DNA from: Hyaloperonospora brassicae
Taxonomy: Eukaryota; Oomycota; Peronosporomycetes; Peronosporales; Peronosporaceae
Assembly: GCA_947650285.1 (NCBI GenBank)
Contig: CANTFL010000167.1
Location: forward strand, 124,001 to 188,000
Direction: 5' to 3'
DNA: 64,000 nt
The notes beneath the pieces are model-generated. The model was not told where the DNA came from. It searched no databases and saw only the letters and a program-made list of their open reading frames with translations. Both the position numbers and the translations under genes were made by a program. Below are positions 10,923 through 20,917 of this stretch, one piece after another. Every line of letters begins with the position of its first letter. Position 1 is the first letter of the stretch.

Positions 10923-12005
10923 TCAAGACGACGTGTGCTCATTACTCCCTTCGTGTAGTTTGTCGCCCGTGGGACGATCCCAGACAGAGTACCGCGTGGT
11001 GAGGTTCCAGTAGTAGAGTCGCCCGCGGTTGTCCAATGCTGAACGCCAATTGCCAAACCGCTGCCCGATGAGCACCACATCGTCATCGTCGTCGTCGTCG
11101 TCCATGCCGGACTTGTTGGCTGCAGACAGGGAAGTCGCTGGAAACGAGCTCCACGGAATCGTGCCCTCTACAATGTACTTGGCATCCACCTTCTCGAGGT
11201 GCTTGAGCTCACGCTTCATGTGGATTGCCATGATGCTGGCAATCCGCAACCCTTCTGTCGTCTCATTCTCCAGCAAATGCTGGGCCACCGCCGTCTGCAA
11301 CACGTTCGGCCCGTCCGTCAAGCCCTTGTCGTACGCAACGCAAGCATTAAAGCACACTTGCTGCACCTCTGCCAAGTGCTTGTTCACCGCCAGCTCCGAG
11401 ATGCCATAGTAGCGAATGCGCACGACGGTTTCCTCCCACAACCGATCAAACATGAGCTCCTGCATGACTTTCCCCTGCTCGCCTTCCAGCGCCAAGCGAC
11501 GGTGCACGAGCCACACGTGCACCATCAGCAGCGCCTGTTGCGACCGAAACGAGCGCCCGATCCCCAGTGCCTGATAGTACTCGGGCCTCGCTGTGGCGTT
11601 CATGCAGCTCTGGAACACAGCACTCGAGTGCCGGAACAACTGGTCGTCCTCGTTGAGAAACCCGAGCAGCTTCCAGAGCCAATGCCAGCGCTTGATAGGG
11701 TTCTCCGACTTGGTCACGTCGACGTTCGCCGACCGGCCAATGATCCCGCGACCGGGCGACGGTGGCGCCATATCCGTTACGGCCCATGCGAACTTATGCT
11801 TCGGTTCGGCTTGCACTGGCAACTGGCGGGTCGATGCACAGCTCCTCGTAGCGGCCGGTGCGAGGAGCACCTGCACCCACTTTTGCTGCCACGCACGCGA
11901 CGCCACGTCTAGTCGCTGGGCGAATGTGCGCGCGATGCCAGGGCGCTGGCTGTAGGAAGAGAGCGCTCGCGCCGCCGCAGCAGTTCGCGTTCCGGCGGCC
12001 CGCAT
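10923..12005 (-). CDS. CBP3: CBP3/UQCC1-type complex III assembly chaperone fused to a WW domain
   Basis: Mitochondrial protein related to Cbp3/UQCC1, which helps translation and assembly of cytochrome b into complex III. Single exon, 360 aa. Residues 1-~60 are Arg/Ala/Ser-rich with few acids, a matrix targeting sequence. The ubiquinol-cytochrome c chaperone domain spans roughly 125-270, with HVWLVHRRLALEGEQGK, then FDRLWEETVVRIRYYGI and then AYDKGLTDGPNVLQTA, matching the family order. After an acidic run (eight Asp, from a GTC-type codon repeat), residues ~315-350 form a WW domain: GNWRSALDNRGRLYYWN ending SVWDRP, with both Trp and the terminal Pro. Fungal and animal CBP3 lack this domain as far as I know. 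The gene starts 184 bp from UTP3 on the opposite strand. Confidence 0.88.
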   Translation of the reverse strand: MRAAGTRTAAAARALSSYSQRPGIARTFAQRLDVASRAWQQKWVQVLLAPAATRSCASTRQLPVQAEPKHKFAWAVTDMAPPSPGRGIIGRSANVDVTKSENPIKRWHWLWKLLGFLNEDDQLFRHSSAVFQSCMNATARPEYYQALGIGRSFRSQQALLMVHVWLVHRRLALEGEQGKVMQELMFDRLWEETVVRIRYYGISELAVNKHLAEVQQVCFNACVAYDKGLTDGPNVLQTAVAQHLLENETTEGLRIASIMAIHMKRELKHLEKVDAKYIVEGTIPWSSFPATSLSAANKSGMDDDDDDDDVVLIGQRFGNWRSALDNRGRLYYWNLTTRYSVWDRPTGDKLHEGSNEHTSS

Positions 12006-12189
12006 GTGGTTTTGTGTTCGTCGAGTGGTCTCGTAAATGGGTACACTCCCGTAACCGGATGAAATCGATGAGAGAGAGAGAGGAACGATCGGTAAGTACG
12101 TGTGGGGTCAACCCGACCGTACTTACCGATCGCTGGTCGATTAAGTTTACTGCGGGCCAGTCAAATACGGGGTACGCGTGGGGTACGCA
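12006..12189. promoter_or_regulatory. Divergent promoter region, CBP3-WW / UTP3
   Basis: 184 bp between two opposite start codons. It contains a GA run (about 12070) and a perfect 15-bp inverted repeat (12086-12132). Promoter function is inferred from position. Confidence 0.55.
12086..12132. repeat. Perfect 15-bp inverted repeat in the divergent promoter
   Basis: Left arm 12086-12100 reads CGATCGGTAAGTACG and right arm 12118-12132 is its exact reverse complement, with a 17-nt spacer. The stem could form a hairpin in UTP3 leader RNA, or the arms could be a two-site protein target. The left arm also contains a splice-donor-like GGTAAGT. Confidence 0.9.
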
Positions 12190-13743
12190 ATGGGACGCCG
12201 GGCGCGACACACGAGTCGCACGGGCGACGGCGGCGCAGAGGTGCGCCTGCGCAAGCAGCAGATGCACGCGGCGCAGAAGGCGCATCAGGACGCCGAGCTG
12301 ACGTTCTATGACGACCCGTCCGCGAACGAGAGCGACAGTGAGCCGGTGGAGTCGGAGGAGGACGAACTGGCGGGGCAGGAGGTGCTGGAACTGGGCGAAG
12401 GAGAAGACGAAGAAGACGAAGAAGAAGACGGAGAGGAGGAAGAAGAAGAAGAAGAGGACATGGAGAAGGGTCTGTTGTATGATGCTGCGGCCGAGCGCAA
12501 GACGGCGATGCAGATGGAGAGCAAGTGGGGCAAGTCGCGCAAGACGTTTTACTCTGCAGATACGGCCGAGTACGAGATCGAGTCGGACGAAGAGGTGGCT
12601 AAAGACGAAGAAGAAGCTGCGCTGGAGCTGCAGCGGAAGCAGGCGGAGCTCCTGGGCGACGAGGACTTTGGGATCGACGCACCGGAAACCGATGGCGAAG
12701 AAGAAGAAGAAGGAGAGGAGGAGGAGGAGGAACAAGAGGTGGCGAACGTGGAGACAACTGTGGACGATGAGGAGCTCGTGAGCGAGCAGTTGGCGGATAT
12801 CGCAACGCTCGCTGACAATGGCGTTGGCGGTGCGGAGACCGTGGAACAGGTACACAAGGATTTCTCCAAGATGTCGAAGAAGGACAAGCTGCAGATTGTC
12901 AACCAGTCGGCGCCAGAACTGCTGGGCCTTGTATCCGAGCTCGGCTCGACAACAAGAGAGCTGGCCGAGGTGGTGACACCGGCTGTGCTCAAGCTGCGAC
13001 CTGTGCGGCGGAAATCGCGTCAGCTGCAGATGGGTCTGCGCTACTTGATGACCCGCCAGAACTTGCTGCTGAACTACTCGGCGAATATCTCGTTTTACTT
13101 GCTATCGCGGGCGGAAGGCAAGAGCGTGTCGGACCACCCGGTGCTGATGCACTTGTTGCTACTCAAGAAACAGCTGAACAAACTCCGGACGATCGATGAG
13201 GTCTTGAACGACCAGTTGCAGGATTTGCTCACCAAGGAGCTACCAACTGAGCCCAAGGCAGTGACTGACGACGGCCTTGGACAGTTTTTCACCAAGTCGG
13301 ACCGCAAACGCAGCTCGGACTCCTGCAAAGCGGCAGCGAAGAAGACAAAGAAGCAGAAGATGTCGGCAAAGGTGTCAGCCGAAGAGCTGGCAGAAGCCGA
13401 GCGTTTCTATGAGGAGACCGCCCGTGATCAGGCAGCACTCAAGAAGGCGAAGAAGGACCTATACACGCACGAAACTCCTGCTCTGGCGTCCAGCGATGAG
13501 GAAAGCGGAGAGACAGGCAAGCGTGGCGCGTCGTACCAGATCATGAAGAACAAGGGCCTGAAGGCTCACAAGAGCAAACTTAACCGCAACCCGCGTGTGA
13601 AGAAGCGCATGCAGTACCGCAAGGCTGTCATTCGAAGAAAGGGTCAAGTGCGCGACGTGCGCGTGGGCGAGGCTGGCAAGTACGGCGGCGAGACCACGGG
13701 TATCAAGTCAAATCTCTCGCGCAGTCGCAAGATCCGCAACTAA
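12190..13743 (+). CDS. UTP3: SAS10/UTP3, small-subunit processome protein
   Basis: Nucleolar U3 snoRNP (SSU processome) component for early pre-rRNA cleavages leading to 18S rRNA. Single exon, 517 aa from the ATG at 12190; the frame is open a little further upstream but without another ATG. The N-terminal third alternates basic stretches with long Glu/Asp tracts. Residues ~225-310 hold the Sas10/Utp3/C1D domain (LQMGLRYLMTRQNLLLNYSAN, then HPVLMHLLLLKKQLNKL). The C terminus has the diagnostic Sas10 domain: YQIMKNKGLKAHKSKLNRNP, then RVKKRMQYRKA, and TGIKSNLSRSRKIRN at the very end. Length and domain order are normal. Confidence 0.95.
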   Translation: MGRRARHTSRTGDGGAEVRLRKQQMHAAQKAHQDAELTFYDDPSANESDSEPVESEEDELAGQEVLELGEGEDEEDEEEDGEEEEEEEEDMEKGLLYDAAAERKTAMQMESKWGKSRKTFYSADTAEYEIESDEEVAKDEEEAALELQRKQAELLGDEDFGIDAPETDGEEEEEGEEEEEEQEVANVETTVDDEELVSEQLADIATLADNGVGGAETVEQVHKDFSKMSKKDKLQIVNQSAPELLGLVSELGSTTRELAEVVTPAVLKLRPVRRKSRQLQMGLRYLMTRQNLLLNYSANISFYLLSRAEGKSVSDHPVLMHLLLLKKQLNKLRTIDEVLNDQLQDLLTKELPTEPKAVTDDGLGQFFTKSDRKRSSDSCKAAAKKTKKQKMSAKVSAEELAEAERFYEETARDQAALKKAKKDLYTHETPALASSDEESGETGKRGASYQIMKNKGLKAHKSKLNRNPRVKKRMQYRKAVIRRKGQVRDVRVGEAGKYGGETTGIKSNLSRSRKIRN

Positions 13744-13900
13744 GCTTCGTGCACTAGTAGACCAACACATGAACGCATCTTTCAGCCATCGGTCACTTCT
13801 GATTGTCTTTTTGTCGCGAGCTGTTGTGATCGCTCGCTGTGTAGTAGAGTCGGTCATGTCCCTTTGCACGGTGACAATCTCCAAACCCGAGTCGCTACAC

Positions 13901-14552
13901 TTACTTGGCAGCCTCTATCGGGCTCTCCCATAGCTTGTGCTCTGCAACACACGCACCGAGTCACGTTAGTTCACCTTCTTCTCCAGGACTCAACGCACTG
14001 AGCAACGCACCAATGTACACGGGAATGACACTCAGCTCGTCTTCTGCCTGCTCGATCAGCTCCTCTAGTTGGCCGCAATTGATCGTACGCTCAATGACGT
14101 TCTCCTACAGTACGAGCAACACCAGTGCATCAGCCTCTGCCCTCTCCTCTCCAGTGCGTCTCCATCTCCACATCTACAAAGTAGCACTCGCTCACATCGT
14201 CGTTCGTCTCCACGACGTTCAGTCGAAAGTTCGTGATCTGCTCGACGGCATTGCGGTAGTTCTTGGCCTCTGGTGGAAGAATCTGTAGCAATAGCAACAG
14301 CAGTAGCAATAGCAAAAGTAGCAACAGTAGTAGTAGTATTAGTAGTAGTAGTTAATATAAGGGAAGTGATCAATGAGCTCTTACAGACAGACAAAGACAC
14401 TGCACGATCGTGACGAGGCGTACCTTGAGCTCGTCCAGCGTCCGGCGGTAGAGCTTAACGAGGTCTTGACGCGCATTGGGGTTCACGCTGAGACCGACGA
14501 GGCCCGTCGACGTCTTCGTCACAGCCATCCGGAGCACGCGCGAGGCGAACAT
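13901..14552 (-). CDS. NDUFA5: Complex I subunit NDUFA5 (B13)
   Basis: Accessory subunit of mitochondrial NADH:ubiquinone oxidoreductase, on the matrix arm. Four exons on the minus strand: 14552-14424, 14282-14196, 14104-14011, 13941-13901; introns 141, 91 and 69 nt. Phases (0, 0, 1) are consistent and the total is 351 nt, 116 aa. Exon 1 has KTSTGLVGLSVNPNARQDL and LYRRTLDELK, exon 2 LPPEAKNYRNAVEQITNFR, exon 3 NCGQLEELIEQAEDELSVI, and exon 4 supplies KLWESPIEAAK; together these follow the ETC_C1_NDUFA5 family end to end. No single open frame shows the gene, so it is easily missed. Intron 1 contains TAG/TAC-type trinucleotide repeats. Divergent to LSM1. Confidence 0.9.
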
Positions 14553-14794
14553 GTTCGAGCAAGTGGGACGCGATGGAGCACCGCAAATGGCGACTTGCGT
14601 GTGACTGGTCGAAATCCATGTGGGTGCCGAGCTCTTTCCAGCCAATGAGCGCGGTGAGCGTCGCCCCTTTTGCCACAACACAGCACGCTGTTGTTGTTGT
14701 TGGTAGTGTTACTTTGGAATCGAACGAAACAAAAAAGAGGACTAAAACACACACACACAAACGCATCCACCCCGAAAAAAACAAAACCAGCGTC
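14553..14794. promoter_or_regulatory. Divergent promoter region, NDUFA5 / LSM1
   Basis: 242 bp between two opposite start codons, with a short TTG run and an AC-rich stretch just upstream of LSM1. Function is inferred from position. Confidence 0.45.
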
Positions 14795-15784
14795 ATGAAC
14801 GGTGTCTTTCCAGGCAACAGCAGTCTCTTCCAGCAACTCGATAGTACGTAAACGACTGCTGTGTTCCTTGTTGTAGTGACCCGCTGCTGTGGCAAAGGGA
14901 AGAAAAGGGAGCGGGCAAAGCGTCGGATTGTACACGACCATTGACTGACTTGCGGACGTGGTGCTGTCGAATTGTTTTTAATACCTTGTGTTATTTTCTG
15001 TATATGTATCTTTGTTCCGACTATAGAGCAAGTGTTGATGGTCCTGCGTGACGGCCGCCACCTCGTCGGGTACCTGCGGAGCTTTGATCAGTACTGTACG
15101 TTGCTCTCTACTTGACGCTCTGTGAGCTCTGAAAAGCAGCAGCAAACAACAACAATAACAACAATTGCACTAATCTCTACCACTGACCACCCGTCGCTTT
15201 GCTAACATTGTGTCTACTTTTGTTGCCGTAACGGCTGCTATATCGCTTGCTATTGTTGCTCTACATCAGCAAACATTATCCTCGAAGACACATTCGAGCG
15301 GCACGTGGCCGACGGCCTCTTCTGCGACATTGAACTGGGCCTCAATATCATCCGGTACGGTACTAGTCGATTCCAGACAGACGTATATGTATTTGCAAAG
15401 GAGTGACGTTCGAGACTAATAACTGCAACAACAACTGTGTCTCGAATGATGTGACGTAACGTGGTGCTTCCTCTCGCACTTCCCGGGCGTTGATGGTACG
15501 AAACCCAAGTGGCGATAACATTGTCCTCGTCGGCGAGCTGGTACGGCGTGCGCTTTGGTCTCTCATTGTAGTGGCTGCACAAGATCGTGTCTAACCTGAG
15601 TTACTGCCGTCCATCATCATGTACCTGAACATTACATTGAACATTACAGGACAGCGACAAGGAGCGTGCCCAGCCCCACTTGAAGCGCGTAGAGCTGGAG
15701 AAGGTGCTCGAGGCCGAAGAGCGACTGAACGAACAGGGCGATGCGAGTGTCCGTCAGCAGTGGGACTTTGAGCAGCAGCACTAG
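14795..15784 (+). CDS. LSM1: LSM1, cytoplasmic mRNA-decay Sm-like protein
   Basis: Subunit of the cytoplasmic Lsm1-7 ring, which binds oligoadenylated mRNA 3' ends and promotes decapping in P-bodies. Five short exons: 14795-14843, 15027-15095, 15270-15354, 15510-15540, 15650-15784; 369 nt, 122 aa, with introns of 109-183 nt and matched phases 1, 1, 2, 0. The start is MNGVFPGNSSLFQQLD; then comes Sm1 (VLMVLRDGRHLVGYLRSFDQ), then NIILEDTFERHVADGLFCDI, and Sm2 is rebuilt across exons 3-5 (R-GDNIVLVGEL-D). The C-terminal helix LKRVELEKVLEAEERLNEQG is typical of LSM1. The exon 4 acceptor (AAG) is weak but required. The 31-nt exon 4 is the smallest in the window. Confidence 0.9.
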
Positions 15785-16049
15785 ACGCAATGTACCGATC
15801 CTGGGCAGTCTGAAGTAGCAGGTCACTTTTGTTGGTGGTGGTGGTGGTGGTGGTTCTAAAGTAGCGCGATCGGGACGATGAGATACTGCAGGGTCGTTTT
15901 TGCGTCCGTGTCGAGGCCATGACGTGAGAAGTTGACGTGGACCACACACGACCGTCTCGAATTCATGTGGCGCACACAACTACCAGCGGAGCCGCTCATT
16001 GGAGCGCTCGTGCCTCAGACGACGGGAGCGATCGATCATCGAGCGGACC

Positions 16050-16512
16050 ATGAGCCAGACCGCCCAGTTGCCGGCCACGGACAACACGAGCCTCACGTGC
16101 GCCGCGCGCATCCTCGCGCACGAATGCGCCGACGCCAATCTGGCGTTCATGCGCTGCAAACAGCGCGACGCGGACCCGCGCGCGTGTCTCGTGCAGGGGG
16201 AAAAGGTCACGGCGGCGGTGCTCAAGACGTGCGTGGCGTGCTGCGCTGTGGATTCGGGGGCTGGTGACTTGGCTTTTGTATGGGGTGGATAGCACACGCT
16301 GACGGTGTGTGTTGTTGTTGTTGTTGTTGCTGATGTGGGGGACGCGTAGCCTTCGTGAGGTGGAGACCCATTGTGGAGAGACGTTTGCCGCTTACAAGAA
16401 GGCGCTGAAGCAGAGCTGGCACCGGATCGACGAGACGCGCAAGGAACAGGCTGCGCTGGAGCACTGCTGGAGACAGCACAAGGGCTACCACAAGGCGCAG
16501 GCCGAGCAGTAA
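16050..16512 (+). CDS. NDUFA8: NDUFA8-like complex I subunit (CHCH protein)
   Basis: Accessory complex I subunit with Cys pairs oxidised in the intermembrane space. Exons 16050-16228 and 16350-16512 with a phase-2 intron (gtgcgt...cgtag); 113 aa, shorter than the 172-aa human protein. FMRCKQRDADPRACLVQGE aligns with the human FMLCRWEEKDPRRCLEEGK. The chosen donor keeps the 22-residue spacing from that second Cys to the next one in VETHCGETF. ALEHCWRQHKGYHKAQ ends the protein. At least one Cys of the animal protein is absent, and the C-terminal proline-rich tail is missing. The intron has a TTG microsatellite. A related twin-CX9C protein is the alternative. Confidence 0.82.
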
Positions 16513-16885
16513 GGTGGCGGGCAGCGAGTTGGTGTGGTGACAGCGAGAAGCGAGAGGCGCTTGCACTCGACTTTGGATCAAGAAAGGTTGCGGGTGAAAA
16601 CGGGGGAGAGATGTGGATGTTGACGTGGTATGCAGTACACTTCGATAGGTCGAGCTGTCTGTGACTGTAGAAGGATGAGAAGGTTTGTAGCGGAAGGGAG
16701 GGAGCAAATCAACACTGAAGTCGATCTTCGATTGCATCTTTGCGACTAGTTTTGTGAGGTGCATGTGGTTGGAGCTTACGTGGTCTTTGGCACTAACTAG
16801 GTCGATTGGGAAACGAGCTCGTTCTCAAAGCCAGCTGAGGCTGACTGCCTCCCGACTGTTACTGCGAGCAGACGGCTGCTTGGCT
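16513..16885. other. Convergent intergenic region, NDUFA8 / LarA-like gene
   Basis: 373 bp between two convergent stops. An open frame crosses it on the minus strand with no recognisable domain. Nothing else is seen. Confidence 0.5.
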
Positions 16886-18601
16886 TTACGTGTGCTTGAA
16901 GGGGCCACCTCCCACGCCAGCATCGAGGCAGGCCTCCGTCGTGTCCACAGCAGCAGAAAGACCCGTCACTGCGGCAGCTGCAGCAGTGGATGTAGTACTG
17001 GACACTGAAGAGCTTTCGAAACGTCCGCGGTACGCCCACAAGCCCAGTGCGGGATTGGAGATGTAGAAGAATCGCTCGCCATCGGCGTCTACGTTCCAGC
17101 CGTCTTGGAGCTTGTCGACCGGGTACTTGGCACTGAGTGTCTTTAGGTCGCCATAGCCAAAGCCAACAGCTTCGACCTCTTCTTTCGTGAGATGCCCAGG
17201 GCAATACGTGATGCGGAAACGGCCTTCGGACGAGCCGTGGATCAGGTGTGCAACAGCACTCAGGTTTTTCATGAGGTCGCGGTTGGCGTTAAGATGGGCA
17301 AGCACTTCCTACAGACACGAGCAAGTAAGTCAGTAACGCATTGCACGTGAGCGCCGATACAAGAAGAGCAAGAAGAAGAAGTGTGCCGTACCGGCGTGGT
17401 ACGGTAGCCATATTTGCGGATGAGCTCGTCAATGCGCTTGTCTTCGCCGAAGCGAGCCACGCCGGGTGCAAGCACGATCAGTTCGCCGTCGTCTGCGATG
17501 GCCATGCGCGTTCGATAGATGGACTTGTTACCGAGCCAGGTGGACTTGAACTCCTCCGGATCCAAGTACACCACCACCTTGTCCAGTGGTGCATCCAGAA
17601 GCTCAAAGTTCACCTCCAGTGACAGCTCGGCCGCTTTCAGAAAGCACTCTTCGTCATCCCCGATAAAAACGCCGCGTGTCACGAGATCTCCGTTCGCTCT
17701 GCAGTGACAACACAAGTGCGAGTCAGTTCTGCTTCAGCAACAGCAACAGCAGCGGACGAGCAGCCAACGTACCCGCGTCCGATCACTGTCTGGATGTAGA
17801 TCAGGGGCAGCTTCTGCAGGAAGTTGGTGGAGGCGTAGTTCAGGATACGGCGCAGTGGGTTGTCCGCACGCCCCATCATGCGCTCCATGCCGTAGACCGC
17901 GCCGATGAAGTGCGAAAAGTTGATACCTTCGCTACCGCCCGTGCCGACAAAGATGTTTTTGTTGAAGTTGGCCATCCCCATGACCTCGTGAGGCACCACT
18001 TGGCCGATCGAGAGCACCAAGTCATGGTCGCCTTCCCACAGCTATAGCGTCGCAGGTGGGCCCCATCGCAACTGATCAGTACATACTTCGCGCCTTCAAG
18101 CACCGAACCAGAAACGATCGACGTACCAGTTTGTTGACCTGCGCCGGCCACGGCTCATTCACTTTGCCATCGCTCGCCTCCAGAATAAGCTCCGCCGGGA
18201 CGTGGCCGATGGTCACCACGTCGTTTCTGCGCCAGCACAAGAAGAGAAGACACGCGACACGTCAGGAGCTACTGCAAATATTGTCGTCGTCATTGTCGTT
18301 AACCACTGCACCTCCAGTCGTGCACTCGAAAGATGTCCTTCGGCATATCGCCAAACATCTGCCAACTCACCACACACAGACACACACAGTGGCATCAGTC
18401 CGCACCTCATTGACTCACTGCAGTCGATACACAGCTCCGAGTACGCCGGCACTCACTTTCGCGACCTCCACGTCTGTCATCGCGTCGTGTGTGCCCAGCG
18501 CAGGCAACACGTCCGTCACTCGGTCCTGTAGGTACTCGTACGCACACTGCGACAAGACGCCCGACTTGCTACAGCACAAGAGACGCAGACACAGTCAACA
18601 C

Positions 18602-18658
<57 letters not shown>

Positions 18659-18848
18659 GTCTCCTTTTGGCTGCAGTGTTGTCCACGTACGAGTGGAAGC
18701 GCGTGAAGTCCGGCGGCACAATCGCGACGCGCTCGAAAGTGGCCCCGCGTGTCGTCTCGAGCTGCTGCAGCGTCTCGTGCACAATCGTTCGCAGCCGCTC
18801 GTCCGACAGCGCAGTGGTCGTCGACCCTTCTGCGAACAACAGCGTCAT
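16886..18848 (-). CDS. LarA-like (lactate racemase domain, DUF2088) protein
   Basis: Protein related to nickel-pincer lactate racemase LarA. Seven exons: 18848-18687, 18564-18457, 18358-18312, 18226-18127, 18041-17773, 17698-17392, 17308-16886; all junctions agree in phase and the total is 1,416 nt, 471 aa. Family landmarks in order: VAIVPPDFTRFHS (LarA N-terminal loop with the D-x-T-R motif), VLPALGTH, MFGDMPKDIFRVHDWR, TIGHVPAELILEASDGK, IGQVVPHEVMGMANFNKNIF (a Lys where LarA binds its cofactor), then GTGGSEGINFSHFIGAVYGM. The C-terminal half has RTRMAIADDGELIVLAPGV and ELIRKYGYR, and a Ser/Thr/Ala tail. No targeting signal is evident. The substrate is unknown; LarA-like proteins act on several 2-hydroxyacids. 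Intron 1 contains a 51-bp CT tract. Confidence 0.85.
18606..18656. repeat. (CT)n microsatellite inside an intron
   Basis: About 25 uninterrupted CT units within intron 1 of the LarA-like gene. On the coding strand it reads as AG, so it adds many AG dinucleotides upstream of the true acceptor. Confidence 0.95.
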
Positions 18849-19413
18849 GGCCGACCAAAGACGTATACAAAACGTATACACCGAAAGAGAGCGACGACAG
18901 CGAACGGGTACGAGACGGTCGATGGACTGCCAATGGACTGTCAGAAAAGTTTCGCTCGCGACTGTGGAACGCAAGCGACAGCTGAGCTGAGCTGAGCTGA
19001 GCTGAGTTTGTCTCAATGCGTTCGGGTGGCTCGTCTCCTTTTGATCTTTCGGACGTGCTGCCACAGGGGACAAGTGGGGACCTCCTGACGATAAAAGTAT
19101 CAGAGCTCTTCAAGTTGAGCATTGGATGTACCCACTGACATGCACACCACCACCACAACAACAACACACACACACACCTCCTTGACGCGAACTGTCGTCG
19201 GCTAGTGACAAGTGCTCGAGCTCAAACCCTTCGACAGCAATAGAGTGAGACGGTCGAGCTCTGTTTGTCGATGCGCTGCCTGTCGTCCCTTTCGAGGTGC
19301 ACTTTTCGCCGCTTGGGACCTGTCCGACTGCTGTCTTTTCCACTTGACATCGCAGAGCACTGCGTCGCACAGATACCAACAGCTTCCGATCGAGCGCCGA
19401 CACGTTGGGACCG
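18849..19413. other. Upstream region between LarA-like gene and the 19414 gene
   Basis: 565 bp between divergent starts. It contains the GCTGA pentanucleotide repeat (18981-19006) and a CA/CAA-rich stretch near 19,145-19,180. No gene is recognised. Confidence 0.5.
18981..19006. repeat. (GCTGA)5 pentanucleotide repeat
   Basis: Five perfect GCTGA units plus GCTGAG, about 135 bp upstream of the LarA-like gene start. Confidence 0.95.
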
Positions 19414-20917
19414 ATGGAGACGCGTGCACGTAAGACGACGACAACGACGTAGATGGCCATCTCACTCACTCATTCATTCACACTATGTTTGTTGACCAGA
19501 TGTGCTTCTTGCAGACAGCACGCGGCCAGAAGCCTCACATGCGACGCAGGCCAAGCACAAGACGGGTGAACGCCACGCACCTCGCGGTTGTTCCAAGACC
19601 GAAGCGGCCATTGAGGCTGCGAAGGGCTTCTGCTGGCGAGGAACGTACGGCCACTGGAAGACTGCAGCCCGTGCAGATCCATTGAAGTCGCTGCCTGCCG
19701 CACCGACCTGCAGCAGTCCACGTGCGACGATTGGCAGTCGAAGCACTGGCCGCCTCAACGCCATCCGTGAGGACAGAGGTGCGGCCTTGACGAGCACCAG
19801 CGACGTTGATGCCGGGAGAGTGGCAATGCTCATCAGTCGCTACGAACGGGTGACGGCCGACAACGGATTGACCGTCGCAAGTGCACGACGCTCGTTTCCT
19901 CAGTCTCTTTGGGGTCCGTCGTCGTCCTGGAAAGCTACTGAGAAGCGAGAGCACGTTGCAGCACGTGTCAAGAAGATGAACGCCGTCGAGTTAAAGCGTG
20001 AACAAGGGAGACAGAAGACACCTCCTCCGCCGTATCTTCGCGTGCTGCAAGACACTCGAGCGAAGCGAACAACTCGGGAACGGGAGCTCCGTCGAGAAGC
20101 ACACCAATCCGCCACTGGAGCTTCAACTGCAACTCGGATGTCGACTTTGACGGACGATGGTGTCGGCATGAGCGCTGCGTCTCGCATGTCCCTTCGCCCG
20201 GACGTAATGCTGGAGAATGCGCTGGCCATACTCCGTCGCATGGATCTCGACGCGATCCCGAAAGCGAGTGCGATCCTCGCGGGGAAGACCCTCAAGTCAG
20301 CCGATTCGTGCGCGCGATGCCTCAACGTCCCTGCTGCTGCGCTCATCTACAACGTCATTGTGCGAATGAGCACCCGCGTCGCGGACCTGGTCACCGTGCA
20401 GAACCTGCTCGTGACGCTGAGCAACTTGGCCAAGTTTCGGCTCTCGATGCCGCAAGTCCAGCTCAACGATCGCCACGCGCGAGCCACTTGTGTTCGATCC
20501 GAAGCTCGAAGCACTCTGGACATGCAGCTCGTTGGATTGCTTGGCGAGGTGCTGCTCGTCTTCAGTGGCGAGTTAAAACCCAACCAGGCTCCGAGTTGGC
20601 GCGTGTTCACAGCTGCCGCCTCTGCGCTGTGGGATACCCTACTGCTGCTCCAAGCGGCAGTCCAACCAAACATGCGCGTCGGCCCATTTTGGAGCCAAAC
20701 GACGCAGCGACTCTACTACCTGCGGCACTACTTGTCCCACAAACGGACTCAGTACGCCCAGCAGCACCACCTGCAGCAGCAGCATGAGCAGCACCTGATC
20801 CCGAACCGCAACATACGCGGCACTGCAACTGCTCGAAGAAGTCGTCCACCACTCGAGCAGTACCTGACTCAGACAGAGGCCGTCCTGGACCGGATCATCC
20901 ACTTGATACGACGTTAA
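19414..20917 (+). CDS. Unrecognised basic protein
   Basis: I do not recognise this protein. The long open frame to 20917 has no ATG before 19826, but a 16-nt exon 19414-19429 (METRA plus one base), donor gtaaga and acceptor ttgcag (19514) join it in phase, giving about 472 aa; without that exon the start would be 19826 and the product 363 aa. The N-terminal half is Arg/Lys/Ser-rich with short acidic stretches, a PPPPY and repeated SxxSRMS-type strings. From about residue 240 it is more hydrophobic and helical (PDVMLENALAILRRMDLDAI, then LVGLLGEVLLVFSGELKPNQ), perhaps an alpha-helical repeat fold, and it has a Gln/His run before the C-terminal RIIHLIRR. There is no signal peptide or membrane span. 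It is the last ordinary gene before the repeat block. Confidence 0.65.

Noticed and set aside
18606..18656. CT tract on the plus strand read as Ser/Leu-rich or Arg/Glu-rich protein
   Set aside because: Long frames cross it only because a dinucleotide repeat has no stops; it lies inside an intron.
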